64,000 bases of DNA from Rhipicephalus microplus (lineage: Eukaryota; Arthropoda; Arachnida; Ixodida; Ixodidae), in NCBI RefSeq assembly GCF_043290135.1, contig NC_134701.1:203933601-203997600 (forward strand), in the 5' to 3' direction. Numbering within the stretch: the stretch's first letter is position 1; each line of letters starts with the position of its first letter. The translations under genes were made by a program, and so were the position numbers. The notes below the pieces were generated by a model. That model saw only the letters and a list, made by a program, of their open reading frames with translations, was not told where the DNA came from and did not search any database. This document shows, piece by piece, positions 1 to 10,659 of this stretch.

Positions 1-1023
1 AAGTCTCGTGGAGAGTAACGGCAAAGTAGGCACTTGGTATGTTGCCTGGCAGACACATCTGTGGAAGGCTTAGCGCTACCTATTCGCAAACAGTGCAGTG
101 TGAGCTCAAGTTTTGTCGACGATTGCACAGGCACACGTTCCTTAGACTTGTGTCAGCAAGGGTCTACATGTAATGTCTTTCTAAGAAAACATTCACTGAG
201 ACTTGTGTACTTCTTTGGAAATAGAAGGTAAATAAACCTACGCATTTGCTGTTACTTATGGGTTGAAAATTATGTACTCTCGCATGTACCTACGTAGCCG
301 GCTCTCTGTAGAGGCAAAGAGAGACAGTGTGCATTGCCTGGCTCAAGATTTATTACACCATTCCTTGCGCAAACTGTCACCCACGATTCGTGCCACGCAC
401 CAGCCATTTTTCGTATCTTGTCACACTTGGCACGTTAAAAGGCTGGAGAAACCTAAATACTCTAAATATAACGTGATCTTGGCTTGTGCTTGATGGAGAA
501 CCTGATAAATCAAAGGAGCCTGTGTCTGAAATATAACGAATCACATCGTGTGGGGGTTGTGTGAAGGGGGGGGGCATCAGCGCCAAAGAAACTTCAGCGG
601 TATACTTCTAAAATTATGATTGAAAGCTGTATCGCTTTTAAAAGCCTGTTAACGTTGTTTGCAGTGCTGCACGAAAATATTACCTCTTGGATGGACGTCA
701 TAGGATAAAAAGAACGTGATTTTAAAGCACGCTTCCAACCTTCATGAAATATTTTCCCAGCAACTGCCTACTCTTTTTTAACGTAAAACTCCCCATATTA
801 TCATTACAATTGTTACCTTTTAGTCAGAAATAAATAGAGACCTGAAAAACAATGTTCAGAGGAACTAGGGGAACGCTGTAACAAGTGGAGAACTGGCATG
901 TCCGAGCGCATTACGTGCACGAATTTTGATCTCTGAGTTACTGGTTTAGAAAGACAAAAGCTTGCATTGCATAATGCCCCAATCAAAAGATCTCGACTCT
1001 GGCTTAGCAATTATTGCGATATC
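1..1023. other. AT-rich non-coding stretch
   Basis: No gene, RNA or repeat is recognised here. Short open frames exist on both strands, but none has a recognisable domain and none continues across a plausible exon boundary. Confidence 0.5.
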
Positions 1024-1212
1024 AAATATATAATCCCTATCGGTTGGATATTGCCGCCGTTAACAGCGTCAGTGACTGCCTTCATTCACCTTATCTCTAC
1101 GTATGAAAATTCAAGAAAGAAAAATAAACCAGAAAAAGACTCAGGCGGGCAAATTGAACGTCCTACCTCTTGCTCGTGAGTGCGTGGATTTAGCCGCTGA
1201 GCCACGAAACGG
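1024..1212 (-). repeat. tRNA-derived SINE, minus strand
   Basis: On the minus strand the stretch from about 1212 to 1149 resembles a degenerate tRNA head. It has an A-box-like TGGCTCAGCGGCTA and a B-box-like GGTAGGACGTTCAATTTG. A pyrimidine-rich tract and a tRNA-unrelated body follow, ending near ATCCAACCGATAGGGATTAT. This is the usual order of a tRNA-derived SINE, and the body resembles a repeat I recall from tick sequences. Boundaries are approximate and no target-site duplication was identified. A decayed tRNA pseudogene is the alternative. Confidence 0.5.
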
Positions 1213-3487
1213 CAAGCTATTTCTATCTACCATTTGCCGCTGCTGATGGCGATCTTGAGGGAACTATCGTGTTTTCAGCATTGCCAGTGAGATTAGCACC
1301 ATCAATGCGTGTCAGCAGATTGTGACGACGTGGCGACGCGCGCTGAAGCGTTCATATCCTAAGCGTACTTTGCCCCATGGAGGGGGAGCATAGACGCTCA
1401 CGCGTGTGCGCGCTTATTACGCTTTGGGCTTTCACCAGAATGATTCTGTTGTAGTTATCGGGCGCACAATGGCCCCTGTACTCGCTGCACAGTCTCCGTT
1501 TGCGAAAAGTTTCGTTTTTTTTTTCACACAGCGAAGTATCGACTGAGACACTTATTCGCGTTCATCTGTACCTGTGAGTATATTTTGTACGTAATTGGCA
1601 CATGAGCAACGCGCGGCATGTTTTGGTCTGATTGCTATTGTTGCTATTGCATGCATTGCTTCGCATTTGCGGCAAAGCTGTCACTTTTTGCGTATTCTTA
1701 CGGAAGCATGCAAGACTGTTCATTGCAAAATTGCTCCTTTCACAGCAATTCCTGTGTCAGCGTCTGTGTCACTGATGGCTCCATTTGTTGTGAGCGCAAA
1801 ATCATTTGCTGATCTATGACTGAACGTTGCATAAATATGCATTATTATGAAAACTAAAACTGCTTCGCTTCGAATAACAATAAATCAAAGGCGTCTAACA
1901 TGGCAATAAAGTTTTCTGTATCACCGACTGACGCTACCTATTGAAAATATTTATGAGGAAAACTCTATACGATTGCCATATCTTTAAATCGGTCGTGAAA
2001 TCACGCCAAGCGTCCGAACACGTGAATGCAGCAACCAGAAGCTGCTTAAAGGCTCACCCCTCATGAAGTGCTCTAATATATTTAATTATCAACAGTAGCG
2101 AAATAATCAACAAAGTGACCAGCCGCATAAGTTCGCGTGTTGTTTCATGGACCTGTTCTGGGCTCTTCACTGATTCGGGAAATGAATAATTATATCGTAA
2201 TGAACACTTGACTACCCTTGCGCTAGGCACTCTAGGTTACATTGAAATGCCCATGGTATACGCACAGCTGTTTCTTTATGCCAATATTTGAGGCAAGCGC
2301 TGACAACAGAAGCCATTGGATAACAATAATGAAGGGAGACATACACGTATCCAAATAATTTATCACAATCCGCCCCTAAAACCAAAGCAGAAACGTTCTA
2401 TTTACCTATCCACATGATGACAGAACGACGAGTATTAAAGAACTGTAATGGTCAACCTACTTAACTTACCTCAATGAATGGCGAAGTGACACCTTGTAAA
2501 AATCAATTCACAACATCGGCTAGTTAGAGGGAGATCTAAGCTGCTTTGTACATCTGCATGAATTCCAATGCCTTATTCTCAGTGTCAGTAGTGATGATAA
2601 TTTTGAGAAGCGTTGACTTTTTCACTAGTCCGTAACAAAGAATAATTGTAAAAAACGCATTTCCATCCAGACATGAAACGCTAACGAAGAGCTTCTTGTT
2701 AAACAACTTGTATCAGAAAGAGTCAAAATAAAGACGCAGTCCAGCCTCTCTATCGTTACCATTTGATGCTGGCTCCACGGCCGGTACTGCGCTGTATCGA
2801 GAAATTAGAATGATAGACTTAGGTGTATAATCCTCAATGAGGCAGCAAAAGAAAAAAACAATGTGCACCGACTAGCAGATTTTGCACGAGATATCGTATT
2901 AGTAAATGCGTGTTCAAAACACGCCTGGGAACTCTTTCATAACGTATTGTAAGCACACAGCTCGGCTCATGCAAGGAACGAGGAAAATATGTTCAAGTTT
3001 TGAAACAGATTCAAGGGGACGTACCACTCACCATGTTGACCAGCTGGTATAGGAATTATTTACTTTATTTTTTATTTTAATATACTGCAGACCTTTTCGG
3101 TCTGAGCAGGAGTGGTAATACAGACATTTATTATAATCCTGTCGAAAGTGACAATCTCATTAAAACAAAAAAAAATCTGTTCAAGGCTGAGTGGTTGTTT
3201 ACAGTTTCAAAGATACAGAGTTTATATGACATGCGAGTCATAATACAAAAATGTAATACACTAACCAGAACAAAAAATATTGTTGATTTCTTGAGCAAAA
3301 GAATCTGCCGTTTCACAGTTCACCGCAGATAATGGTAGACTATTCTAGTATGATATTAATAATGGGAAAACAGAGTTTTTATGAATGTCATTGTGGTTTT
3401 TAGCCAGCCGTATTGTTTTGTTGTGGTTAGTTCTTGAGGAGTGTCTGAGCGGTTGAAGATTTCCTGCTCCGGATGTTTTATAATGCC
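1213..3487. other. AT-rich non-coding stretch
   Basis: No gene or repeat is recognised. Open frames are short, overlap one another on both strands and show no domain signature. Confidence 0.45.
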
Positions 3488-3528
3488 TGTGCAGCTTAGG
3501 GTATATAACTTGTGCAGCTTAGGGTATA
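3488..3528. repeat. Two-copy direct repeat, 23-bp period
   Basis: The 18-mer TGTGCAGCTTAGGGTATA occurs at 3488-3505 and again at 3511-3528. This is a small local tandem duplication with no evident function. Confidence 0.8.
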
Positions 3529-3698
3529 CCTTCGTAATTGTTATTAGGCTGTGCCTACTCGACTATAATGTCTTACCCTCTTTCTCTCTTTTCCTTTCTT
3601 TGAGCCTGTGGGTTGAGCTCACTAACCTGCTCAGCAAGCGATAGAAAAAAAAATTGGCAGCATATCCACGGAGTGAATGATGGAGAGTGGGGCAAAGA

Positions 3699-3868
3699 AT
3701 TCGTCCGTTCATTCGTTCTTGCTTCCGTCCGTCCATGCATCCATCGGCCCATCTGTGCATGCGTCTGTTCGTGTGTCCGTCCCTGCGTTCGTCCATGCAT
3801 CCACCCCTGCGTCCGTTCATGCGTCCATCCATGCATCTGTCTGTGTGTCCGTTCGCCCATCTATTCAA
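3699..3868. repeat. Degenerate tetranucleotide array (TCCG/TCCA)n
   Basis: The stretch is built from 4-bp steps of TCCG, TCCA, TGCG and TGCA and is strongly pyrimidine-skewed on the plus strand. It is open in several frames on both strands, giving low-complexity His/Arg/Thr- or Ser/Cys/Val-rich translations. These are by-products of the 4-bp period and not proteins. Confidence 0.85.
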
Positions 3869-3980
3869 CACTCCAAGTACCACCATCTCGCATCTTTTCA
3901 TCATATATTCCCCATATAGAAGCACCGCACCGCCATCCAGCAGACATTCCAAGGACTAAACGAGATGTGGCACACGCACA

Positions 3981-4427
3981 CTTTCTTACGGCTTGCGCTT
4001 CGGGTCTTCTTCCCAACTTTAACCACCTCGAGTTCATGGTATATACTAGTTCACTGTATTCATGGCACTGTGGCCCAACGCTCGCTAAACCTTTCCAAAA
4101 CCAAAGAGGTTACGCCCAGCAAGTATAACGTAGCAACTTTTTCCTGTCAGATAGTGCTCAATGCATATGCCAGTGGCTGCTAATGGAAAATGAGAGACAG
4201 GAGAATTCGGCTTTTACTTTCCTACGGCTTGCGCTTCGTATCTACTTCCCACTTTTAACCACTTCGAGTTCATTGATGGTATAGACTAGTTCATTGTATT
4301 CATGGCACTGCGGCTCAACGCTAGCTAAACCTTTCTAAAACTAAGGAGGTTGCACCCAGCGAGTATGACGTAGGAACCCTTTATTGTCAGATAGTGCTCA
4401 ATGTACATGCCAATAACTGCTAATGGG
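3981..4427 (+). repeat. Tandem duplication, about 210-bp units, 236-bp period
   Basis: Unit 1 (3981-4186) and unit 2 (4217-4427) run in the same orientation and share most of their sequence, from a start CTTTCNTACGGCTTGCGCTTCG to an end GCTGCTAATGG or ACTGCTAATGG. The end of unit 2 (4393-4428) is repeated in inverted orientation at 4477-4514, separated by about 48 bp. This looks like a decayed repeat element carrying an inverted terminal segment. The family is not identified. Confidence 0.7.
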
Positions 4428-4476
4428 GATCGCAGCGTGCACGTTTACTGAAAGGCAAATGCTCCTGTCTTTCATT

Positions 4477-4514
4477 CCCCATTAGCAGCCATTGGCATGT
4501 ACATTGAGCGCTAC
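4477..4514 (-). repeat. Inverted copy of the end of the 210-bp repeat unit
   Basis: The reverse complement reads close to AGTGCTCAATGTACATGCCA followed by ATGGCTGCTAATGGGG, matching 4393-4428 with a few mismatches. Together the two arms could fold into a stem with a loop of about 48 nt, and they may mark an element terminus. Confidence 0.7.
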
Positions 4515-5106
4515 TTTTTATTGTTCAACAACGCGCAGAAAAATCTCTCACCTGCACAACCTTGGAGGTCAAAATGTTATACACAGTACACACCACAGCG
4601 GCTACGAGGGACAACTGAGTGCCTCTATAAGGAGCTTCGCCCCTAAAAGCAAATCACATTGATATAACAAAGAAGAAACAGCAATGATACACTGAGCTTG
4701 CTGAGCGTTTATCGAGAAACGCGAGTGCGTCGACCGCGATTTAAACGGTGACAGAAAGAGCTCTTTTAAAAGTATAATGTAATCAAACCGAGCTTCAGCG
4801 CTCCACAGGGGCACGTAGAAAAAAGGCAGTTTCAAAGGACGAACTGCACAATGCAAGAAATATTAAGAACACCGACGACTATGCGCGCACGCAGCTTTAA
4901 AGAGCAAAAATCGCTCTAAAGAGCACACAAAAAGTAAGCGAAAATATAAAGGAATTTATTCATATCTCTGCTTTGTTTAATTCACTCTGCAGAGACGTGA
5001 ATAACGTTTTCTTTTCCTTTTGGGGCCCACATTCAGGCGCTAATATGTTCAATGCGACGACGTCAATGGTACTGTACGCAATAGATAGATCAATCTTTTT
5101 AACGGC

Positions 5107-5109
<3 letters not shown>
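4515..5109. other. Non-coding stretch
   Basis: AT-rich sequence without a recognised gene. The only open frames are short and run into the following (AT)n array. Confidence 0.45.

Positions 5110-5166
<57 letters not shown>
5110..5166. repeat. (AT)n microsatellite
   Basis: Nearly pure TA dinucleotide tract. It gives artefactual open frames encoding repeated Ile-Tyr. Confidence 0.98.
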
Positions 5167-5170
<4 letters not shown>

Positions 5171-5311
5171 TTTGTTGTGAATGAAGTTGAAGCTAGCACA
5201 CATTGAAAATGGGACTGCTTGTAATAACTTTTCAGCCGTGCCACGAAGGCCGTGCCGTGGCTATAACGTTAGTGAAAGCCTTCACTCTTTATACGTGGGC
5301 TATTTTCAATG

Positions 5312-5313
<2 letters not shown>

Positions 5314-5352
<39 letters not shown>
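5314..5352. repeat. (AT)n microsatellite
   Basis: Pure TA dinucleotide tract, becoming ATATA-interrupted at its right end. Confidence 0.97.
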
Positions 5353-5355
<3 letters not shown>

Positions 5356-5465
5356 ATATAACATAGATGGTTCTAGTGCAACAATAGATGATTGAAGAGA
5401 AGGACGCACGTACGAGTTGTAGGTTTATTTACGTTTTGGCTGGCGCACCAGCAACTAGCATTCGT

Positions 5466-5526
<61 letters not shown>
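5466..5526. repeat. (AT)n microsatellite abutting the Gypsy-1 3' LTR
   Basis: A pure AT dinucleotide tract ends exactly where the LTR begins, at TGGTAAGTGG. A second (TA)n tract begins immediately past the other LTR at 13901, so the element appears to have inserted into a pre-existing dinucleotide array. Any 4-6 bp target duplication would be hidden inside the AT repeat. Confidence 0.97.
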
Positions 5527-5529
<3 letters not shown>

Positions 5530-5681
5530 TAAGTGGTTTATTGACGGACACTCAGCGATGATTCACGACAGCGACAGTCAATGCGGGGATCGACTCTCTG
5601 CACGAGATGCTCTTCTTCTTAAGAAAAAGGGCGACCCACTAGAAGGCGCAGAAGAGGATGACCCACTGTTCAAAGGCTTTA
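5527..5681 (-). repeat. Gypsy-1 3' LTR (155 bp)
   Basis: This matches 10649-10659 joined to 13757-13900, with three mismatches. On the plus strand it begins TGGTAAGTGGTTTATTGACG and ends GTTCAAAGGCTTTA. Minus-strand sequence just upstream (GGGGTAGTTGTGG) is the candidate polypurine tract. The outer end lacks a clear CA/TG terminus because it meets the AT array. Confidence 0.92.
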
Positions 5682-5722
5682 CCACAACTACCCCGTGTAC
5701 GAAAAGGGAGCCGCCTGGCGAC

Positions 5723-8700
5723 CTAACAGCTGATTACAATGAGCGGGTCATGGTAGGCCTTGAGGCGCTCCACGTTAACAATGTCGCGTCCTCGACGACG
5801 CATGTCCGAAGATTGTTCGATGGGTTCAATCAAGTAGTTGACTGGGGAAGTGCATTTGACGACGCGGTAGGGGCTATTTAGGCAATAGTTTTGAAGATCG
5901 GCCAGTTGCAGTAGTAGGGATCGAGAGCCAGACGAGCGCTCCAGGGAGGAATGTGGGTGCAGTAGTACTGGCGTCAGCGCGAATGCTTTTTTGCCGCTCT
6001 TGATCATGCGCAGTAAAGGTCTTTGCAAGCTCTCTACATTTTTCAGCAAGCTTGGCTGTAGCAGAAATAGGTGCCCACTCAGACAGATCTGGCCTGTACG
6101 GAAGTATCGTGTCGATGGTGTGTGACGGGTGCCTTCCATATAATAAAAAGAAAGGTGAAAAGCCAGTAGTGCTCTGAGGGGCGGTATTATATGCGTAGGT
6201 GACGAAGGGTAGAATGGAATCCCAATTTGTGTGATCGGCGGCGACGTATTTGGAGAGCATGTCGCCCAGCGTACGGTTGAAGCGTTCTGTGAGGCCATTC
6301 GTCTGCGGGTGGCAAGCAGCAGTTTTGCGGTGAACAACGTTGCACTCTTTGAGAATGGCTTGAACGACTTCAGACAGGAAGACACGGCCTCGGTCACTGA
6401 GAAGTTCCTGGGGTGGGCCGTGTCGCAGAATGAATCGTTGGAGCAGAAAGGAAGCCACATCGCTCGCTGTAGCCGCGGGAAGAGCGGCCGTTTCGGCGTA
6501 TCGCGTGAGGTGGTCCACAGCGACAATGGCCCAGCGGTTACCAGCCGACGTTAGGGGAAGTGGCCCATACAAATCAATGCCAACGTGCCCAAACGGCCTG
6601 GCAGGGCAAGGTAGAGGTTGCAGACCTACCGGCGACAGGTGCGTTGAAGTTTTGCGGCGCTGATATTCTAAGCAGGAGCGAACGAATTTCTGCACGTAGC
6701 GGTACATACCGCGCCAAAAGTACCGTTGGCGAATGCAGTGGTAAGTCTTCGATACCCCGAAGTGCGCACACTGCGGATCAGAATGAAATAATTCGCATAT
6801 GTCAGAGCGCAGACTGCGAGGTATGACTAGTAGCCACTGGCGGCCGTCGCCGTTGTAATTGCGTCGATGGAGGAGGTCGTCGCGAACGGCGAAATGGTGG
6901 GCTTGACGACGCAACGCGCGAGTGGATGGAGTGGATGGATCAGTCAGCAAGTCTATCAGTGAGGCAATCCATTGATCCTTGCGCTGTTCAATAGCAATAG
7001 CATGAATGCTAATCGAAGAAATGGCAAGGTGAGACACTGAGTTGTTGGTATTGTCGTCAGGCAAGGGAGAGCGCGACAGGGCGTCGGCGTCAGCATGTTG
7101 CCTTCCATTGCGGTACAGCACGCGGATGTCATAGTCTTGCAGGCGAAGTGCCCACCGGGCGAGACGGCCTGAGGGATCTTTCAATGACGACAACCAGCAT
7201 AGTGCGTGGTGGTCGGTGACGACATCAAATGGGCGACCATACAAATAAGGTTGGAACTTTGCAAGGGCCCAGACGATTGCCAAACATTCTTTCTCGGTGA
7301 CTGTGTAATTAGTCTCGGCTTTAGTAAGCGTACGGCTCGCGTACGCCACGGCATATTCCGGGAACCCTGGTTTGCGCTGCGCAAGGACAGCGCCGAGGCC
7401 GACACCACTGGCATCCGTGTGTACCTCTGTAGGGGCCGTAGGGTCGTAGTGGCGGAGTATGGGAGGCGACGTCAACAAACGACGAAGTGTTCTGAAAGCG
7501 TCGTCACACTGTGATGACCACGAATGGAGAGGCCCGTTACTTCCGAGAAGCTTCGTCAGCGGCGATATGATAGTCGCGAAGTTTCGAATGAAGCGCCGAA
7601 AGTAGGAACACAGTCCTACGAAACTGCGCAGTTCCTTCACGGATGTCGGCTTGGGGAACTCGGTCACGGCCCGAAGCTTGGTTGGATCAGGGAGAATTCC
7701 GCCCTTGGACACGACGTAGCCGAGTATTGTCAGCTGCCGAGCTGCAAATTGGCACTTCTTTAGGTTCAGTTGCAGACTGGCGTTTCTCAGACGCGTCAAA
7801 ACATGCCGAAGGCGTTGAAGGTGCGTCGAAAAGTCAGGAGCGAAAACGACGACGTCATCGAGGTAGCACAGGCACGTGTGCCATTTCAGGTCACGCAGAA
7901 CTGTATCCATCATGCGCTCAAAGGTGGCGGGCGCATTGCACAGCCCAAACGGCATAACGTTAAACTCGTACAAGCCGTCGGGGGTGACAAAAGCGGTCTT
8001 TGGTCGAGCGTCCTCAGCCATAGGTACTTGCCAGTACCCTGAGCGCAAATCGAGGGATGAAAAGAATTCTGCTCCTTGCAGGCTGTCAATCGCGTCATCT
8101 ACCCGCGGTAGTGGATACACGTCCTTACGAGTGATCTTGTTGAGGCGTCGGTAGTCCACACAGAACCGCACAGAACCGTCCTTCTTCGTGACGAGAACCA
8201 CAGGAGATGCCCAGGGGCTGCTAGAGGGGCGAATAACATCGCGGCGAAGCATGTCGTCGACTTGCTCGTTGATTACACGGCGTTCTGTGGGAGATACGCG
8301 ATATGGACGTTGCCGCAGCGGTGGCTGTGCGCCTGTGTCGATGCGATGCGTAACGGTGGATGTGCGGCCGAGAGAAGGTTGAGCTACATCGAAAGAAGAG
8401 CGGAATTCTTCCAACAGGCCCAAAAGCTGGGAACGCTGGCCCTGCGTAAGGTCGTCGGGTATGCAGGGACCGAATATATCATCGGATGATGAAGCAGATG
8501 CCGAAACAGCACCAAGCGTACAGTAACTTGGGTAGTGCATGTCATCAGGTTGATCCATAACTTGCGCGTCTTCGATGGGTTCCACGCTGCCGAGACATTC
8601 TCCTCGCACCAACGTAACGCTGTACGGAGATGGGTTCACAACAAAAATAGTGGTGCTGCCGTGAGTGAGTTGGACGGTCGCGAAAGGAACCAGCAAGCTT

Positions 8701-9261
8701 TTTCTTATGAAAACACGATGAGATGGCGAGAGGAGTGCAGCGGTGTCAGAAAGGCTTGCGCAGTAGAGCGACACCGCAACGGACGAGTTTGCAAGCACTT
8801 GAGTGTCGTCTCTGACGAGTAACTTGCTTGCAGCGGATGGACTGTCGGCCAGCGTCAAAGAAGAGAATGGCGCGAGTTCTATTTCTGCTGGTGCGCAATG
8901 AATGACGGCGTCGTGGCGGGAGAGAAAATCCCATCCTAGGATGACGTCGTGAGAGCATGAAGATATTCTGATGAATTCGACCGCATACATCACGTCCTGA
9001 ATCATAAGGCGGGCTGTGCACATCGCTGTAGGGTGAATGCTTTGGGCGCTGGCTGTACGGAGGGAGAGCTCGCAAAGCGGCGTGGTCACTTTGCGCAGTA
9101 ATCGGCAAAGTTTTTCGTCCATCACGGATACGGCGGCTCTAGTATCTACAAGGGCAGATGCACGAACGCCATCCACAAGCACGTCTATCACGTTCGACGG
9201 GCTTTCCTGAGGGCTTCCGCAGTTCGACAGCGTCGCAGCCCTTGCCTCGTGGACTGCGACG
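5723..9261 (-). pseudogene. pol: Gypsy-1 pol polyprotein (PR-RT-RNaseH-IN), one small deletion near the C-terminus
   Basis: The polyprotein would copy and integrate the element. An 1105-codon frame runs from 9191 down to 5874. The pol frame is open further upstream through 9261, in the -1 frame relative to gag. Domains in order are: aspartic protease near residues 5-95, with the active site reading ALVDTRAAV where the family has DTG; RT with a VDYRRLNK segment, [16 protein letters not shown] and an intact YLDD at about residue 435; RNase H with HTDASG, TEKEC and TDHHALCW; and integrase with an HHCC-like finger whose last Cys reads CLEY, followed by intact catalytic D, D and E (VDH, SDRG, LTERFN). 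At about 5874-5885 the frame stops; the remaining ~50 codons continue in another frame to 5723, which is best explained by an approximately 5-nt deletion. The DTG to DTR change and the CLEY residue are further signs of inactivation. Confidence 0.93.
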
Positions 9262-9275
9262 ACTAGTTTTCCTGG
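9255..9275 (-). other. Gag/pol junction, probable -1 frameshift region
   Basis: On the minus strand gag ends ...GAC CAG GAA AAC TAG. The protease-encoding frame is open one nucleotide back (CCA GGA AAA CTA) and continues uninterrupted into pol. The A-rich GGAAAAC just before the stop is where a -1 slip would be needed, although it is not a canonical X XXY YYZ heptamer. Frameshifting is inferred from the frame arrangement alone. Confidence 0.55.
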
Positions 9276-10591
9276 TCGCCCTCGAGTGGACGTGGCCGCA
9301 TCGGTGACAGTGAGCGACGTCGTGGAGATGGTGAACGGCGTGTAGACGGAACGGGGCGGGACGACGGTGACATAGGCGGTTGTTGGTCATAAGAGCGGCT
9401 TGACTGGCTGGGAAAGTTGGAGGCGACCTGCGGTTGCTGCACACGATTGCAATATCGTGCCACATGACCGACGCAACCGCAAGCAAAACAGATGGGGCGA
9501 TTATCAGCAGTGCGCCATTGGTTTGCTGGTCGCATCCATGTCGCAGAACGCGATTGGCGAGCCGGCTGCTGATATGAGTGCATGGTAGGCGGCACTCGGG
9601 GCATTTGGGTGACGCCGGCGTATGTAGGCGAGACAGGTTCTCCAGAGGCCTGGGGCCTCGCAACCGTTTCAGTGTAATTTAGCGGAACAGTGACAGAAAT
9701 CGGTGGGGGCGGCCTGGCAACAACTTGGGCGTAGCTGAGTGGCACAGATGCAGGAGGTGGCTGGTGGTATTCAGGGACGACCTCCGCGATTTCCTGCTGA
9801 ATGGCTCGGCGAAGCGGAGGTAGAAGTGTACTTGATGGCTGTTGAGCTTGTTGTGGGGAAGCAAAAGCCAGTAGAGAGACCTGGCGGGCAACTTCCTCAC
9901 GCACGAACGACTTGATTTCGGCGAGCAAGGTTGCGTGGTCTGGAACTGCTGACAATGCCGAGAGATCAGCATCACGTGGTGGTGGACGACGGGTCATCAA
10001 GCGCTGCCGCCGCAGCTCGTCGTAACTTTGGCATAACATGATGACTTCTGCCACAGTGCGGGGGTTCTTTGCCAGGAGCATGGTGAAGGCATCGTCGGCG
10101 ATGCCTTTTAGAACATGCGTGATTTTGTCAGCCTCTGACATGTTCAGGTCCACTTTCTTGCACAAGTCAAGGATGTCCTCGATATAACTTGTGAAGGACT
10201 CACCGGTCTGCTGGGCTCGTTCACGTAAACGCTGTTCAGCTTGCAACTTACGAACAGCAGGGCGGCCGAACACGTCGACGACAGCGGTTTTAAAAGCGGA
10301 CCAAGTCGGGAAATCAGATGCCTGGTTATTGTACCACATTTCGGCTACACCCGCAAGGTAGAAGAACAGGTTACCTAGTTTAGCTGCCTCATCCCAATGA
10401 TTGGGGACGCTCACACGTTCGTACATGGCAAGCCAGTCCTCGACGTCGGTGCCATCCGCGCCGGTGAAGACAGGAGGGTCGCGGATGCAGGGGACACCGG
10501 GACATGGCGGCGACGTAGGAGGAAGGGTTTGCTGGGCGGCGTCTTGGTACATGGTTGGAGGCACGGTACGGGATCGAAGCTCCAAGGGCAT
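9263..10591 (-). CDS. gag: Gypsy-1 Gag polyprotein
   Basis: Gag is the structural protein that packages the element RNA. The frame is open from 10702, but its first ~37 codons lie in the nested LTR element and the split LTR, so I take the ATG at 10589-10591 (MPLELRSR...); an ATG at 10550-10552 (MYQDAAQ...) is the alternative. The protein is about 442 residues. It has a retrotransposon gag domain in the first half (WLAMYERV and [13 protein letters not shown] are typical), a Pro-rich middle, one zinc knuckle [14 protein letters not shown] (CX2CX4HX4C), and an Arg/Ser/Pro-rich tail. It ends at a TAG overlapping the -1 pol frame. No internal stop was seen. It is 58 nt downstream of its own LTR. 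Confidence 0.92.
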   Translation of the reverse strand: MPLELRSRTVPPTMYQDAAQQTLPPTSPPCPGVPCIRDPPVFTGADGTDVEDWLAMYERVSVPNHWDEAAKLGNLFFYLAGVAEMWYNNQASDFPTWSAFKTAVVDVFGRPAVRKLQAEQRLRERAQQTGESFTSYIEDILDLCKKVDLNMSEADKITHVLKGIADDAFTMLLAKNPRTVAEVIMLCQSYDELRRQRLMTRRPPPRDADLSALSAVPDHATLLAEIKSFVREEVARQVSLLAFASPQQAQQPSSTLLPPLRRAIQQEIAEVVPEYHQPPPASVPLSYAQVVARPPPPISVTVPLNYTETVARPQASGEPVSPTYAGVTQMPRVPPTMHSYQQPARQSRSATWMRPANQWRTADNRPICFACGCVGHVARYCNRVQQPQVASNFPSQSSRSYDQQPPMSPSSRPVPSTRRSPSPRRRSLSPMRPRPLEGDQEN

Positions 10592-10648
10592 CGAATGCTG
10601 ACTGAAGGTGTTTGAAGGGCACAGCACTCTCAGCACTCTCCACCAAAT

Positions 10649-10659
10649 TGTTAAGTGGT
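10649..10659 (-). repeat. Inner fragment of the Gypsy-1 5' LTR plus target-site copy
   Basis: TGTTAAGTGGT corresponds to positions 1-11 of the left LTR (one mismatch). The last five bases, GTGGT at 10655-10659, are repeated at 13752-13756 and are the target duplication of the nested element. Minus-strand sequence next to it (ATTTGGTGGAGAG) is where the primer-binding site should lie. Confidence 0.92.

Noticed and set aside
3563..4128. Overlapping 95-171-codon frames on both strands
   Set aside because: They run through a degenerate tetranucleotide array, with no domain and low complexity.
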